NCBI GenBank assembly: GCA_964019055.1
Contig: OZ025207.1
Span: 24,771,617-24,835,616, forward strand
Length of the DNA stretch: 64,000 nucleotides
Direction: 5' to 3'
Source: Anthopleura xanthogrammica
Taxonomy: Eukaryota > Cnidaria > Anthozoa > Actiniaria > Actiniidae
A model generated the notes under the pieces. The model was not told where the DNA came from. It was given only the letters and a program-made list of their open reading frames with translations, and did no database searches. This document shows, piece after piece, positions 1 to 14,002 of the stretch. The stretch's first letter is position 1. Each line of letters opens with the position of its first letter. A program made the translations under genes and the position numbers.

Positions 1-56
1 GATTTATGGTTCAGACTCCTCTTAGTTACCGTTGCTATGTGCCACAAGTTCAACAA

Positions 57-275
57 ACCACAGGCAGCCCAAGCAAACTTTCTGTGCATGTTTTATAGGG
101 TAATGTATGGAGCTAGGATACAGATAAAAAAATAAAATCTTTCACTCAATATTTTTCTTTAAAACTTGCTTCAACTGCTGTTTGTACCTCAAAAATACAT
201 CTTTATAGAGCTGAAACTTCGCCATGATACCGAATGAGGTACAAACAGTGAAATTTTGCTTGGGCTGCCTGTGAA
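57..275. repeat. Short inverted-repeat element
   Basis: The arm CAGGCAGCCCAAGCAAA (61-77) reappears inverted at 255-271, and an inner pair (about 177-194 and 236-253) is also inverted. The same motif in a diverged form occurs near 40445 and 48305. It is likely a MITE remnant; no coding sequence was seen. Confidence 0.55.
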
Positions 276-361
276 CAAATTAGTTAGAATATCTCAGATT
301 TTAAAACTCAGAGCACAGAAAATTGATTATAAATTGTTTCATTCTTTGCTGTCCTCTGAAA

Positions 362-569
362 AATAGACCCTTTTCGAATATGGCGTCTATGACGTCAAAC
401 GAGGAGAATGAGAATGTCCCGGATGTCCAAACCCAATGATTTCCACTAGCAGCATCCGGATCTTGAATGCCCCAGATTTCAAAACACAATCATTATCACT
501 TGTAGCATCCGGGACATTCTAGGATTCCTCGTTTTACGTCATAGACGCCATATTCAAAAAGGGTCTATT
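362..569. mobile_element. Hairpin MITE (about 70-bp arms)
   Basis: AATAGACCCTTTTCGAATAT at the left is matched inverted at the right end (about 551-569), and the similarity continues through the CGTCTATGACGTCA block and the CATCCGG(GA) motif. Short length, a near-complete palindrome and no ORF fit a non-autonomous TIR element. Confidence 0.7.
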
Positions 570-610
570 CTTGAAGCACTTCTCCTTCTTAAAACAGATA
601 CTGTATATAT

Positions 611-849
611 AGCAAGAGAGTATGAAGTAAGAGAGCACATCTCCATGCCTTATGATAATTATTTGAAAATTTATTTTTAGCTCCACAAGCAACCTGGAAT
701 ATTTTATCATACGATTTCTGATTCAGTTCAATTTGCACACGCAGCTAAAAATAGCTGCGCACGGAGCAAAAAAATAATTTTCAAATAATTTTCATGGGGA
801 TAGATCTATGTATGGGAAATGTGCTCTCTTACTTCATATCCTCTTGTGT
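611..849. mobile_element. Hairpin MITE
   Basis: AGTATGAAGTAAGAGAGCAC near the left end is repeated inverted at about 820-842, and A/T-rich arms continue inward. It has no coding capacity. Confidence 0.65.
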
Positions 850-1301
850 ATAGTTGTTTGTGGGACAAGATTTTTATTCTACTGGGAAAACTGCTGCAAC
901 AGTGATTGGTTAAGCTTAAGTCGGAAACATAAATATGTGACATGCTTTCTTCATGTATGGCTAAAGCTTGTTGCAAAATTTTGAAAGTAACGTCACTTGA
1001 CCAACAGATCTTTTGCTTTGATCTATATTTGCCTCTGCCTCTCACTCGCTTTCTATTTCTATTTCCTGTTTTCAGTGGGGAGTATTCATGAAAAAGCGAT
1101 TGGCCAGACAACCCATGTTTGATGGAGGGAGGGAGGAATAGAGGAATGGTGAAATGGATGGGTGATGCTCTCAGTGGGGGGGGGGGGGGGATTAAGAAGG
1201 GGGATTAAGGCTTCCCAGGCCACTTGAACCTTGAAGGCCTGTTATTCAGGCTAGCTAGATGGGGGAAAAAATAGATATTGATATTTTTGATCTTTTTCCA
1301 G

Positions 1302-5343
<4,042 letters not shown>

Positions 5344-5774
5344 TGACCTCTGTAGGCCTTACCCTCGCTTTTAATGAACGGCTTTTATGAGTGGATGAAA
5401 GTCTTTGAATCTCATTATCGAGTCCAAATGGTCTTCAAACAATGACCTACATGTGCTGTCCGGAAAAAAAAGAATTTTACTGAAAACTTGTGATTCAGTT
5501 GCCTCATGAATATTATTCTGCCCGAGACAGCAATTTTACCGTTTTCATTGAATGAATGGTGCGGAACGAAAGACTGGGAAGTCATTTCAATGTTACGCCA
5601 TGTCATACTGTGTATGGCTGTAAGTCAAGATTATTGTCGAGCTCAGATGCCTCATACATCTCCGATTGATCTTCTAAATTTCTTTTACGAGGACTGTTAA
5701 CGAAAAAACGTATACCTATGCTAGTTCTAGACTTCTCATTTTTGCTTAAACTTTTAAAGGGTTTTTTATCCTTA
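5344..5774. other. MGAT4-like 3' flank with dispersed repeat
   Basis: No gene seen. The segment about 5400-5640 resembles 52690-52820 (shared GTCTTTGAATCTCATTATC and ACTTGTGATTCAG blocks) and carries the GCTGTAAGTCA motif also found in the array at 54100-54320, so it is a dispersed repeat fragment. Confidence 0.55.
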
Positions 5775-6323
5775 TTTTTTATGACACCGCGGAAATACGT
5801 TGTCGATCACTTTATTATACTGGTCAGCGGGCTCTCGCGTAAAGCTACACTTTGGACGGCTAGTTTTGATTTTTTTTATCGACAAAAAAGCGAATTTCAA
5901 ACAAGAAATAAATAATAATAAAACAATAAAATGTTTAAAACCTTTCAAAAGTCTCTTTATTTGTCATCAAACTTGAATATTCTCTTGCCATAAAGACGAA
6001 AAGGAAGTTTTTCCACAAAAATTTTTTCGATTGAGTTCACTTGCTGAACACTCGTGAGCGACGCTAAAATAGCATTTCTTTTACTACTTTTACTGCTCTA
6101 CAGTGATAAAATCTTAAAACTTAGGCGTAATACTCAATACTTAGGCTTAATATTAAGTTAAGGGTGAGCTAAGTGCATTTAAGATAATATATGTATTGCA
6201 CACAGAAAATGATGCTTGCACTCATAGTAAAAATATGGATTGAAGTCAAAATAAAAAAACTCGTAGTACAAGCTGACGAGAGCATTCGTCAAAACCATCA
6301 TTCCTGCTACATAGCAAGCAGCA

Positions 6324-9300
6324 ATGCTGTGCTTTTTTGCCAAAACAAGGCAGTCCTCGGAGAATTGTAGGGGAAATCTTAAAAAAATCAACAAAGACAT
6401 ACAAAGAAGTAGTCAAATATCTATAAGTGAATGCCTTTGCCAGCTTCATTATGATGAAATACGACGTCGTAACGATAAACGCTGTTCTTGTCCGTCCACT
6501 TGGGGTCATTCAAAATCACTGCACCCCCATCCTATTCCATCCAAGTACCTCAACCCTATGGACAAGGCTGGGCAACAATTAGAAGGATACATACCTGGTA
6601 CAAGATGGTGCAACAAGTGTCACAAAAAGGCCCCTACAGTATTCATAGAGGGAAATAATAGTGATGACAACTTAGAAAACAAGTCAACAAAACGACAAAA
6701 ATTAAGTATTACTTGACTAAATGTTGTTTTTTTTATTTTAAAAATAGTTATAATAAATGAATCATTTACCCCCAAAAAATAAATATGAAAATTACTTATC
6801 AGCTGTTGTGATAATACAGATTGAAGATGACAAGATTGACTGCAGTTCCAATCATGATAACAAAAGTTCAATTGGTGATACATTAAAACAAGTAAATATT
6901 ATGCAAAGATATATTTTATAAACAGGTTTATTTTCATATTTTAAACAAGAGTGCATGATACATGCTAGAGTAGTACTCAAACAGTACTAAATAACATAGC
7001 AAGTGCTAATTAGTAAGGCACTACATATTAGCTTAATTTGTGCAATTTCATGTCTGAAAATGTTTGTATGTCATAATTAATGCACTTGTCTATTAATCTA
7101 CAACCAAAATGAAATTATCATTTATTGAATATCAATTAAACTATTTTTCTCAAACTGATACTCCAGGAGGAAAACTATTGGAGGTTGAGCCATAGTAGCT
7201 ATGGTCCAATTCTTCTAGGCGGAGATGGTGATGTGATGCTAGAGAAGCCAACATGGGAAAACATTCAGATGCAACTTAAGGGTTAGTTTGTGAAATTACG
7301 CCTTACTAAGAATAATTAATTCCTTCTCTAGGATACATACATAGTAAAACTTTGCAACATACCGTACAGTTTATAGTGATCAAATAGTACTGCTTGTTAT
7401 TAGTTTAATAGTAACAATTATGTTGCACACTTTTAGCCATTGTACATAATAAATTATTTATTGTATGTTGTCTTGGCCCTGTCTTGTCACTAAAAATAAT
7501 ATTATAATGGCATATAGCACATTATAAAGATGAATAGCACATTTTATAAACAAAATAGATATTAATATATACAAATATTTCAATTAAAGTTGTCCATCTG
7601 GAATGGTTGATCTGAGACCGATAGGAATTGTGAGAGTTCATTAAATTTCAAATACATTAGTATTTCAGGTGTAAACATTAATAATCAAGTGTGATTATAA
7701 TAGTGCATTTGCAGTTTAACGAGCTCCCAAAATTGCTATTTGTCTCAGATCAACCACCGGCTGGACAATATTAATTGAAATATTAATAAATCAACACAAA
7801 ATTATATTTTTCAGAGCCCAGCTTTGAAAACAACTTGATGAAACTTAGTAGCTTAATAGATAAGCATCAAGATAGACAATCTTTGGTCAGTCATGACAAC
7901 ATGAAGTCTTTTGTCCAGCACCATGCCCCAACTCTTTACCATACCTTACTCAAAAGCATTTCCAATGAAAGGCAAGGATCCAAAAAAATTGCCATGCAAG
8001 AAAAGAGAATAACATCACTAATATGGCACTTACTATACTTCAGGTATTGTTTAGTAATAATTATGTTGATAACATTTTGCTCAAGTCAACTAAGTTATAA
8101 TAGTCATGATTTATTACTTATTATGCAACAGAAACCAAAGACATGGAAATTTTCAGGATGAAAGTTCAATATTCTTGGATCTTCATGGTCTCACATCTAC
8201 AGGAATGTCAGCAGGGATGACACTTGGCTTTGCAAGGAACCCTAAGACAACAACAAAGAAAAAACATGAAATATCACTCAGTCACACCAAAAATGTTGAA
8301 GACAGGTTTAAACAACTCATGGTGAAAAAGGTAGGCACTTTTTTGTCACTAAATTATACTGAGTACAAACACTAATGTTAGAACATTTATTGCAATGAAT
8401 TAGTACAAATGGATCTAAATTATGATATTTTATTGTTTTTGTATTGCCTAATTTAATATCACTACATTTAGCAGTAGAAATCGCAAAGTTGTACACACTT
8501 TTAGTGTTTGTAGTAACTCACAGTTTGTTTGTTTTGTATTTTCTATGTTAATGAATTTTTCCCTACATTTCCAGTCAAATACTACAATTATTAAAACTGT
8601 TAAATTGTACAGATATATCTTTACTCATCTACCATACTTTTTGTTCAAGGGATCTTTTCTTATACTGATGATAGATGATTTTCATAACATCAACACTATA
8701 CAAACACCTCAAGGGAGACAACTCTCAAATGCCGTACACATGGCTACTCTACTAATTGATATACAAAATGAAGAACCGGTAGAACGCCAAGCTAATAACC
8801 ATAGAGAAGTAATAATTACAGCGAATGGAAGGGAGCCACAAGTATGCAAAGGTGGCATATGCAGTGATGCTGTCATTCAAGAAATTTCTAACTTTTGGTA
8901 CCAGTACTGTGTATATTCATTTTTAGAGAATGCACCTGCCCACTACAGGAATATGAACCCACGTATACTTCAAACATCATTAAAAGAGATAAGGTATCAG
9001 CATAATCTCTACATGTTATTAAATCCTTAGTAGCGTGTGCCTTGAAAACAATTATCAATTGAATGTTGTAATAAGATTTTTCTGTGCATCCCTACACAAA
9101 CAGAGGCCACCCTAGCAAAAAATTTCCAATTACAATTTTATAATTTTTTGTTTAATTATAAGTATTCAATTAACCAAAAACTTGAGTGTGCATGAGTTTA
9201 AATTAATAAGAGATAATTTATAATAGTGAACTACAATTTTGTTGCACTCAAATTGTCACAAAGTTAATAAAAAAATTGTGGAAAATTTGTTAAAAGTGGC

Positions 9301-10998
9301 CTCAGTTGTTTTAAACGCACTGTAGTAATCATGTAATGATAGCAAACAAAGTGAAATATAATTGTAAAATATTATCAAGAAAAATAGTTATTCTTATCTT
9401 ATCCAAATGTTTATGTTCTGATCTATTTTCAGAGTATATGAGAGAGAAGTAATGGATCAAGAGTTACAGACACTAAAATCCACTGTACTAATTGATGAAA
9501 TTGAGCAAGATCTACATAGCAAGCAAAACTACAAAGAAACTCACCAATACATATTTCAAGCTCTACCCTCACTGTCCAGATTCTTGGAAATCAATGTTCT
9601 ACCAGTTGCTGGTGATTGGCCAACGTGGTATTTCCATAAAAAAATTGTTTGCCATGACCTTGAAGCAGATTCTTTGATTCCAGAACTAGGACAGTTTCAT
9701 GTCTATTTAAATGGCACTGAAAATGTAGTTATAAGATACCATACTGTCTTCAGCGAGATGTATAAGGCAGTGTTTGGCCTACGCAAAGTGTTGCCTCAAA
9801 AGCCAAAGCCAGACAAAGTGACCTTGTGTATTACACTGGCATTTGCAGGGTGGCTCCAGGTTCGAGATAATGTTATAGCTGCATTTGGCCAATGCAAAGA
9901 TGTTGAGTTTGCCTGTCTGTACCACCTCTTTGATGAATTAGTGCCACTAACCTTTATGCACTACCCTGTGGTTGTGAGAGGAGGAAATTTCCAGCAACTC
10001 GAATTAGCAATGAAGCGTCTATCACTCATGTTTATAGGCATGGACAGACATCACTACAACAAAGCCTCGCTGTCCTGGATAAGTGACACCAATTACCAAA
10101 GGGAGACCTTTCCTAGTTACTTCAACTCGAAGCAGCATTTATGCCCAGTCCTCACTGAGAAGAAAGTAGAAATATTCCACTCCAAGATCAGAAGTAGAAT
10201 CAACAAAAACGACAAAGCACCTAAGATTCAGGAAACTGCTCGTCTATTGGCAAGGTCAAACTTGGATGACAACTTCTTTGAACAAGATTATGTTAACGGA
10301 TATAGACGTGGTATCAGCGACCAGAATTTGCTTCTTTTAACTGGTAATAAAACACTTGTTTTCTTTATATCAATTGCATATTTTAACAAATTGTTTTTTC
10401 AGGTCTAGCAGCTGAAAGCGTTCTTGAAATGTTTGAGCGAGTGGCGTCGAACCTTGGCCAGTCTGTTAAGTTACCAAGACCATTAAACCGTGCTGGGAAA
10501 CCATATGGTAAAGCTTCATACAGCTTGGCAAGTTTTGAAAAGAACTTCACTACAAAGAGCCTCCCTCTTGGGTACAAATGGCCAGGATTTGAACCAAACC
10601 CCCTCCTCGACTGTGATTCCCCAATATGTCAATCACCATCCAAATCTGAGATTAAACGGCTGACATGTGGACATACATTCCACTACGTGTGCATGGATAA
10701 TAATGGTTGTACTGTATGTCTCCCTAACCTCATCAAAGATATTAAGAAGCTATCACAAGTGTGGAACCAGCGCCTGATGAAAGATGATGGCAGTGATGAT
10801 GATAGTGATAATGATGAAGATAACAACGATGATGATCCTGATGATGATGACAGCACACCATTGAAACCTGGGGAAAACACAAAAAATTATGATTATTTCG
10901 ATTCTAAACTATTCAAAGATTATGTTGTAAATAGAACACAAAAAATGAAAGAATTTGTAACAAAATCAAATAGCACTCATAACCTCCATGAGTTATAA
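6324..10998 (+). CDS. Putative transposase, DDE-like, C-terminal RING-like finger (979 aa)
   Basis: Reconstructed exons are 6324-6705, 6803-6891, 7167-7281, 7815-8043, 8132-8330, 8575-8993, 9433-10343 and 10403-10998. Every junction is GT/AG, phases match, and the total (2,940 nt) is one open frame. Order of features: an N-terminal Cys/His-rich region (CLCQLHY, CSCP, WCNKCHKK) likely to bind DNA; MIDDFHNI early in exon 6 and AGDWPTW in exon 7, possible acidic catalytic residues; a conserved-looking helical stretch (FHSKIRSR); then a RING-like finger with CDSPIC, CGHTFHYVC and CTVC, followed by an Asp-rich tail. I recognise the arrangement as recurring in cnidarian genomes but cannot name its superfamily; DDE function is an inference. 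The ATG at 6324 follows an in-frame TAG. The first two introns are the least certain (donor AAGTATTAC; acceptor TTATCAG). No stop or frameshift was found. Confidence 0.8.
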
Positions 10999-11695
10999 AT
11001 TATTTTCTATATTCCAGTAGAAAGTTTGCACCAATTAATCAAACACTAAAAAGATAGATTCTAAGCAATATTAAACGCTTTTCGTGTTTGTAACTTTTCG
11101 TGGTTTAAGTGTAATCATTCTCATTAAAAAAAAATACAAACTGTATATATGTATATAAAGATCCAGAATAAGAAACATTTTACTGATGAAAACAATTATC
11201 AAATGTACATAATATTTATTAGGTATGGCGCATATTTATTATATTACGGAAATCAATGTTTGCTTGTAAATAAAGTCTATATCAATCACTGGTTTCAGAA
11301 AAAAATGTATCTCGTTTATACTGCAAACTGTTCATGCTAAAAGTTTTAGAAATCGTGCAGCAAGTAGACTTGTAAGACACATACTGTAATACTATTGAAC
11401 TCACCTCAACAACTGCCCGGGGAACAAAACAGTCGGCTCCGTGAAAAGTCTTCAAGAAATCACGCATTTTGAGTATAAAGCTAGTAAATCTTTATGTAAA
11501 ATAATACCAATATAGTTCCTTTCGGTTGGACAATAAATTTCTTTCAGAATAGCTTTCATTCTACCAAGTAAATTAAGTTGAAACTACAAAATTCGACATG
11601 CAATTCTAAAATGGCCGACTCAAGCCGAATCGAGCGAAAATGATGAATCCGCTGACCAAAAAAATGACGTCACGAAACGTATTTCCGCGGTGTCA
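10999..11695. other. Right subterminal region of transposon
   Basis: 3' UTR and subterminal DNA of the element. On the minus strand, 11467-11405 reads as a possible first coding exon (MRDFLKTFHGADC..., 21 codons) ending in a consensus donor GAG|GTGAGT. No downstream exon was found on that strand, so a second gene of the element is only a suggestion. Confidence 0.4.
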
Positions 11696-11931
11696 TTTTT
11701 TATTTATTTTAAAAGTTTATTTTAAAATGTTTTTTCGTCTGCGGACGCATCGCCAAAGCAAAACGGGAAGCCTTTTATGAGCGTTGCTATGCAACTGAAC
11801 TACCAATCATTTTCTAGTAATTCGGCCCCGGATTAAGGAAAAAAATCCCTCCTTCATTAGCCAATCAGCATCAAGTAGTTTTGCCCTGCATATGGTTAGT
11901 GTATTTAACTTATTCACTGCTTTTTTGCCAG

Positions 11932-12099
11932 CCAGTTCAAAGTTTAAGAATCGTTTTCAGTGCACAAGCGATTTTATCCCGAATTTTTCACCTTATTTTG
12001 TTAAATAAAAAAACAAAAGAAGGTTTAAACTTAAGGAGGTGAGAAATTCGGGATCAAATCAATGCGCACTAAAAACGATTCTTAAACTGTGAACTGGCT
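11932..12099. mobile_element. Hairpin MITE (65-bp arms)
   Basis: AGCCAGTTCAAAGTTTAAGA at the left is matched inverted by the terminal TCTTAAACTGTGAACTGGCT, and the arms continue through ATCCCGAATTTTTCACCT. The 168-bp length and palindromic structure are typical of a MITE. Confidence 0.8.
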
Positions 12100-12426
12100 T
12101 ATTCTCGACTTTGAGGGGCACATTCCAAACACATTCCATAAATACAATAGCTTGTTATCCCTCAATACACATTGAACCATTGTGTTTATGCAAAGTGCCC
12201 TTCAAATTTGATACAAATGAGCCAATTCAAATGCTTTATGGGTCGTAAGAAAACAGGTTATAGATAGTCCACTCTCAGAATTATACTGAAAACGACACCA
12301 AAATGGAAAACACAAAAGAAAGCTCAAGAAAGCTTAAGTTTTATTCCAAATGCGCGCGCGCAGGGGAAGAAGAGTATGTATCTCGTATTTATAGTTTTAT
12401 GGAATATTTATATTTTATAGCACATC

Positions 12427-12805
12427 CCGAGATATGCTTCGCTTGTCAAGCACAAAGGTTTCAGTACGAGGCTATGTACTAAATTAAATTTATTCTTTTC
12501 TTCTGTCACGAATCACTGAGCATTTAGCACCAAGTCTCACATTGAAAGATGGCCCTGAAAGGAAGGGGGGTCCTAATCCCATTTACCAGCCCAAGATTTT
12601 GCAAAATCCCAGTCCCAGTCATGCAAAATCTCAGTCCGAGTTATAGAGTTTGAGTTCAGAGGTTTTGCAAAATCCTAATCCCAGTAATGGCTAAATCCCA
12701 GCCCCACGGTGCATGGATTCCTATTAAAGGCGAATCCCAGCTCCCATTTTACCCCTTCAGGACCCTCTTGAAACCTTTGTGCGTGACAAACGAAGCATAT
12801 CTCGG
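12427..12805. mobile_element. TIR element (about 40-bp arms)
   Basis: CCGAGATATGCTTCGCTTGT is matched inverted by the right arm ending CGAAGCATATCTCGG; arms continue through CACAAAGGTTTC. The interior is rich in ATCCCAG repeats and has no ORF. Confidence 0.7.
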
Positions 12806-12822
12806 AAGTTAGTGGGCTATTG

Positions 12823-12935
12823 GCCATTTGAACTAACAGGTCACATGACCGTATCCCCATTTTGAGGTCATCAAAATAAACATCAGAAATGAAAACAGTT
12901 TTTTGCACGTTCGTTACCTGTTAGTCCAAATGGTC
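12823..12935. mobile_element. Small inverted-repeat element
   Basis: CCATTTGAACTAACAGGTCA at the left is matched inverted near the right end by ACCTGTTAGTCCAAATGG. It is 113 bp and non-coding. Confidence 0.55.
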
Positions 12936-14002
12936 TATCGAGGCCGCTGAATGTGAATAGTTTATTTAATAGCTTTATTTAACTAGATTAACATACAGTA
13001 ATGGTAAACTTAAACCGTTCAGCGTTTTTAAAAAATAAATCGAAATAAAAAATACGAAGATCACGAATCAGATCTAGCCTGCTGATTTTTGACCTGTGAA
13101 AAAAAGCCGAGAACCTGGGTGGCCCGGGCGAAGAGGAAGAGGCGTGAGGTACTCCCATATATATACTATACAGGTATGTGCCGCTGGATAGGTGTGGTTT
13201 TTGAGTTCTGAATCGTTAATTAGCCGATCCGAAGTGGAGGAAAATACTGGGTCAAGTTGGCATTACAGTGCATTATGGGATAAAATAGGATGCCATCTTG
13301 GAACTGATATGTCCCCTAAAACAGTCCCACAATTCACTGTAAATGTCTTAGATAGGGCCAGGGTTTTGGAAGGGGACACCAATATCTGATTCAGAATCCA
13401 GTCTAATTTTAAAAGTACCACCCCCGGGGGAATCTGGGGGAGAATTTTCTTTGAATCAAGTAAAATAACTAACTCGATCTGCTCACAAAGTTCAAGGGAG
13501 GTCCAGGAAATGCCTGAGAAATGAATGCTTTACAGTCCATATACCTTTTTTTCAAAATCGCAAAAATTGTGTTATGATCTTTTAAAAACAAATGACTATG
13601 ATAAATTCTAACGTGCCAAAACAAAAGATAAAAAAGGGGTTACGTAACTCAGGATTAATAGCAAGTCTCAAGAGAACACTATTTAAGAGCAAATTTTGCA
13701 TATACATTCAATGAGTCGCACAGTTACTTCGGATAAACCCCAAGCAGTATTAATTTTCAAGAACGAATAATGACAGAATTGTAAGTATTCTATTTCACGA
13801 TATCTTTAGGTTTGTAATATCCTCAAGGATAATGACTCATACTTTTGTAATTTCACTTTAGTCTGACTGCTGTTAATAAACTCATATTTCATATTTCGAG
13901 TGAAGTTCGAAACAATTATCTAGAAAGGGGGGTGTGGGACCGACCGACTCGCTTGGACTTTAACCCCTATAACTGCGCATGTGTGAGTAGTAAACCAACA
14001 AA

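Larger units (their letters stand above)
5775..11702 (+). mobile_element. Complete autonomous TIR DNA transposon with 7-bp target duplication
   Basis: A perfect 20-bp terminal inverted repeat, TGACACCGCGGAAATACGTT, occurs at 5782-5801 and inverted at 11676-11695. It is flanked on both sides by TTTTTTA (5775-5781 and 11696-11702), read as a 7-bp target-site duplication, though the low complexity of this heptamer weakens the call. The 5.9-kb body carries one eight-exon plus-strand gene that splices in frame end to end (separate entry) and a possible minus-strand first exon near the right end. TIR length and TSD size alone do not assign a superfamily: P and Dada elements use 7-8 or 6-7 bp, hAT and KDZ 8 bp. 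Confidence 0.88.
11703..14002. other. Intergenic region rich in hairpin elements
   Basis: No gene seen between the transposon and cytochrome b5. It contains three inverted-repeat elements listed separately, a purine run with repeats of an ATCCCAG(T/C) motif (about 12580-12740), and a fragment around 13090-13440 with CCCGGG-flanked ends and the TATGTGCCGCTGG motif of a dispersed repeat. Confidence 0.6.
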
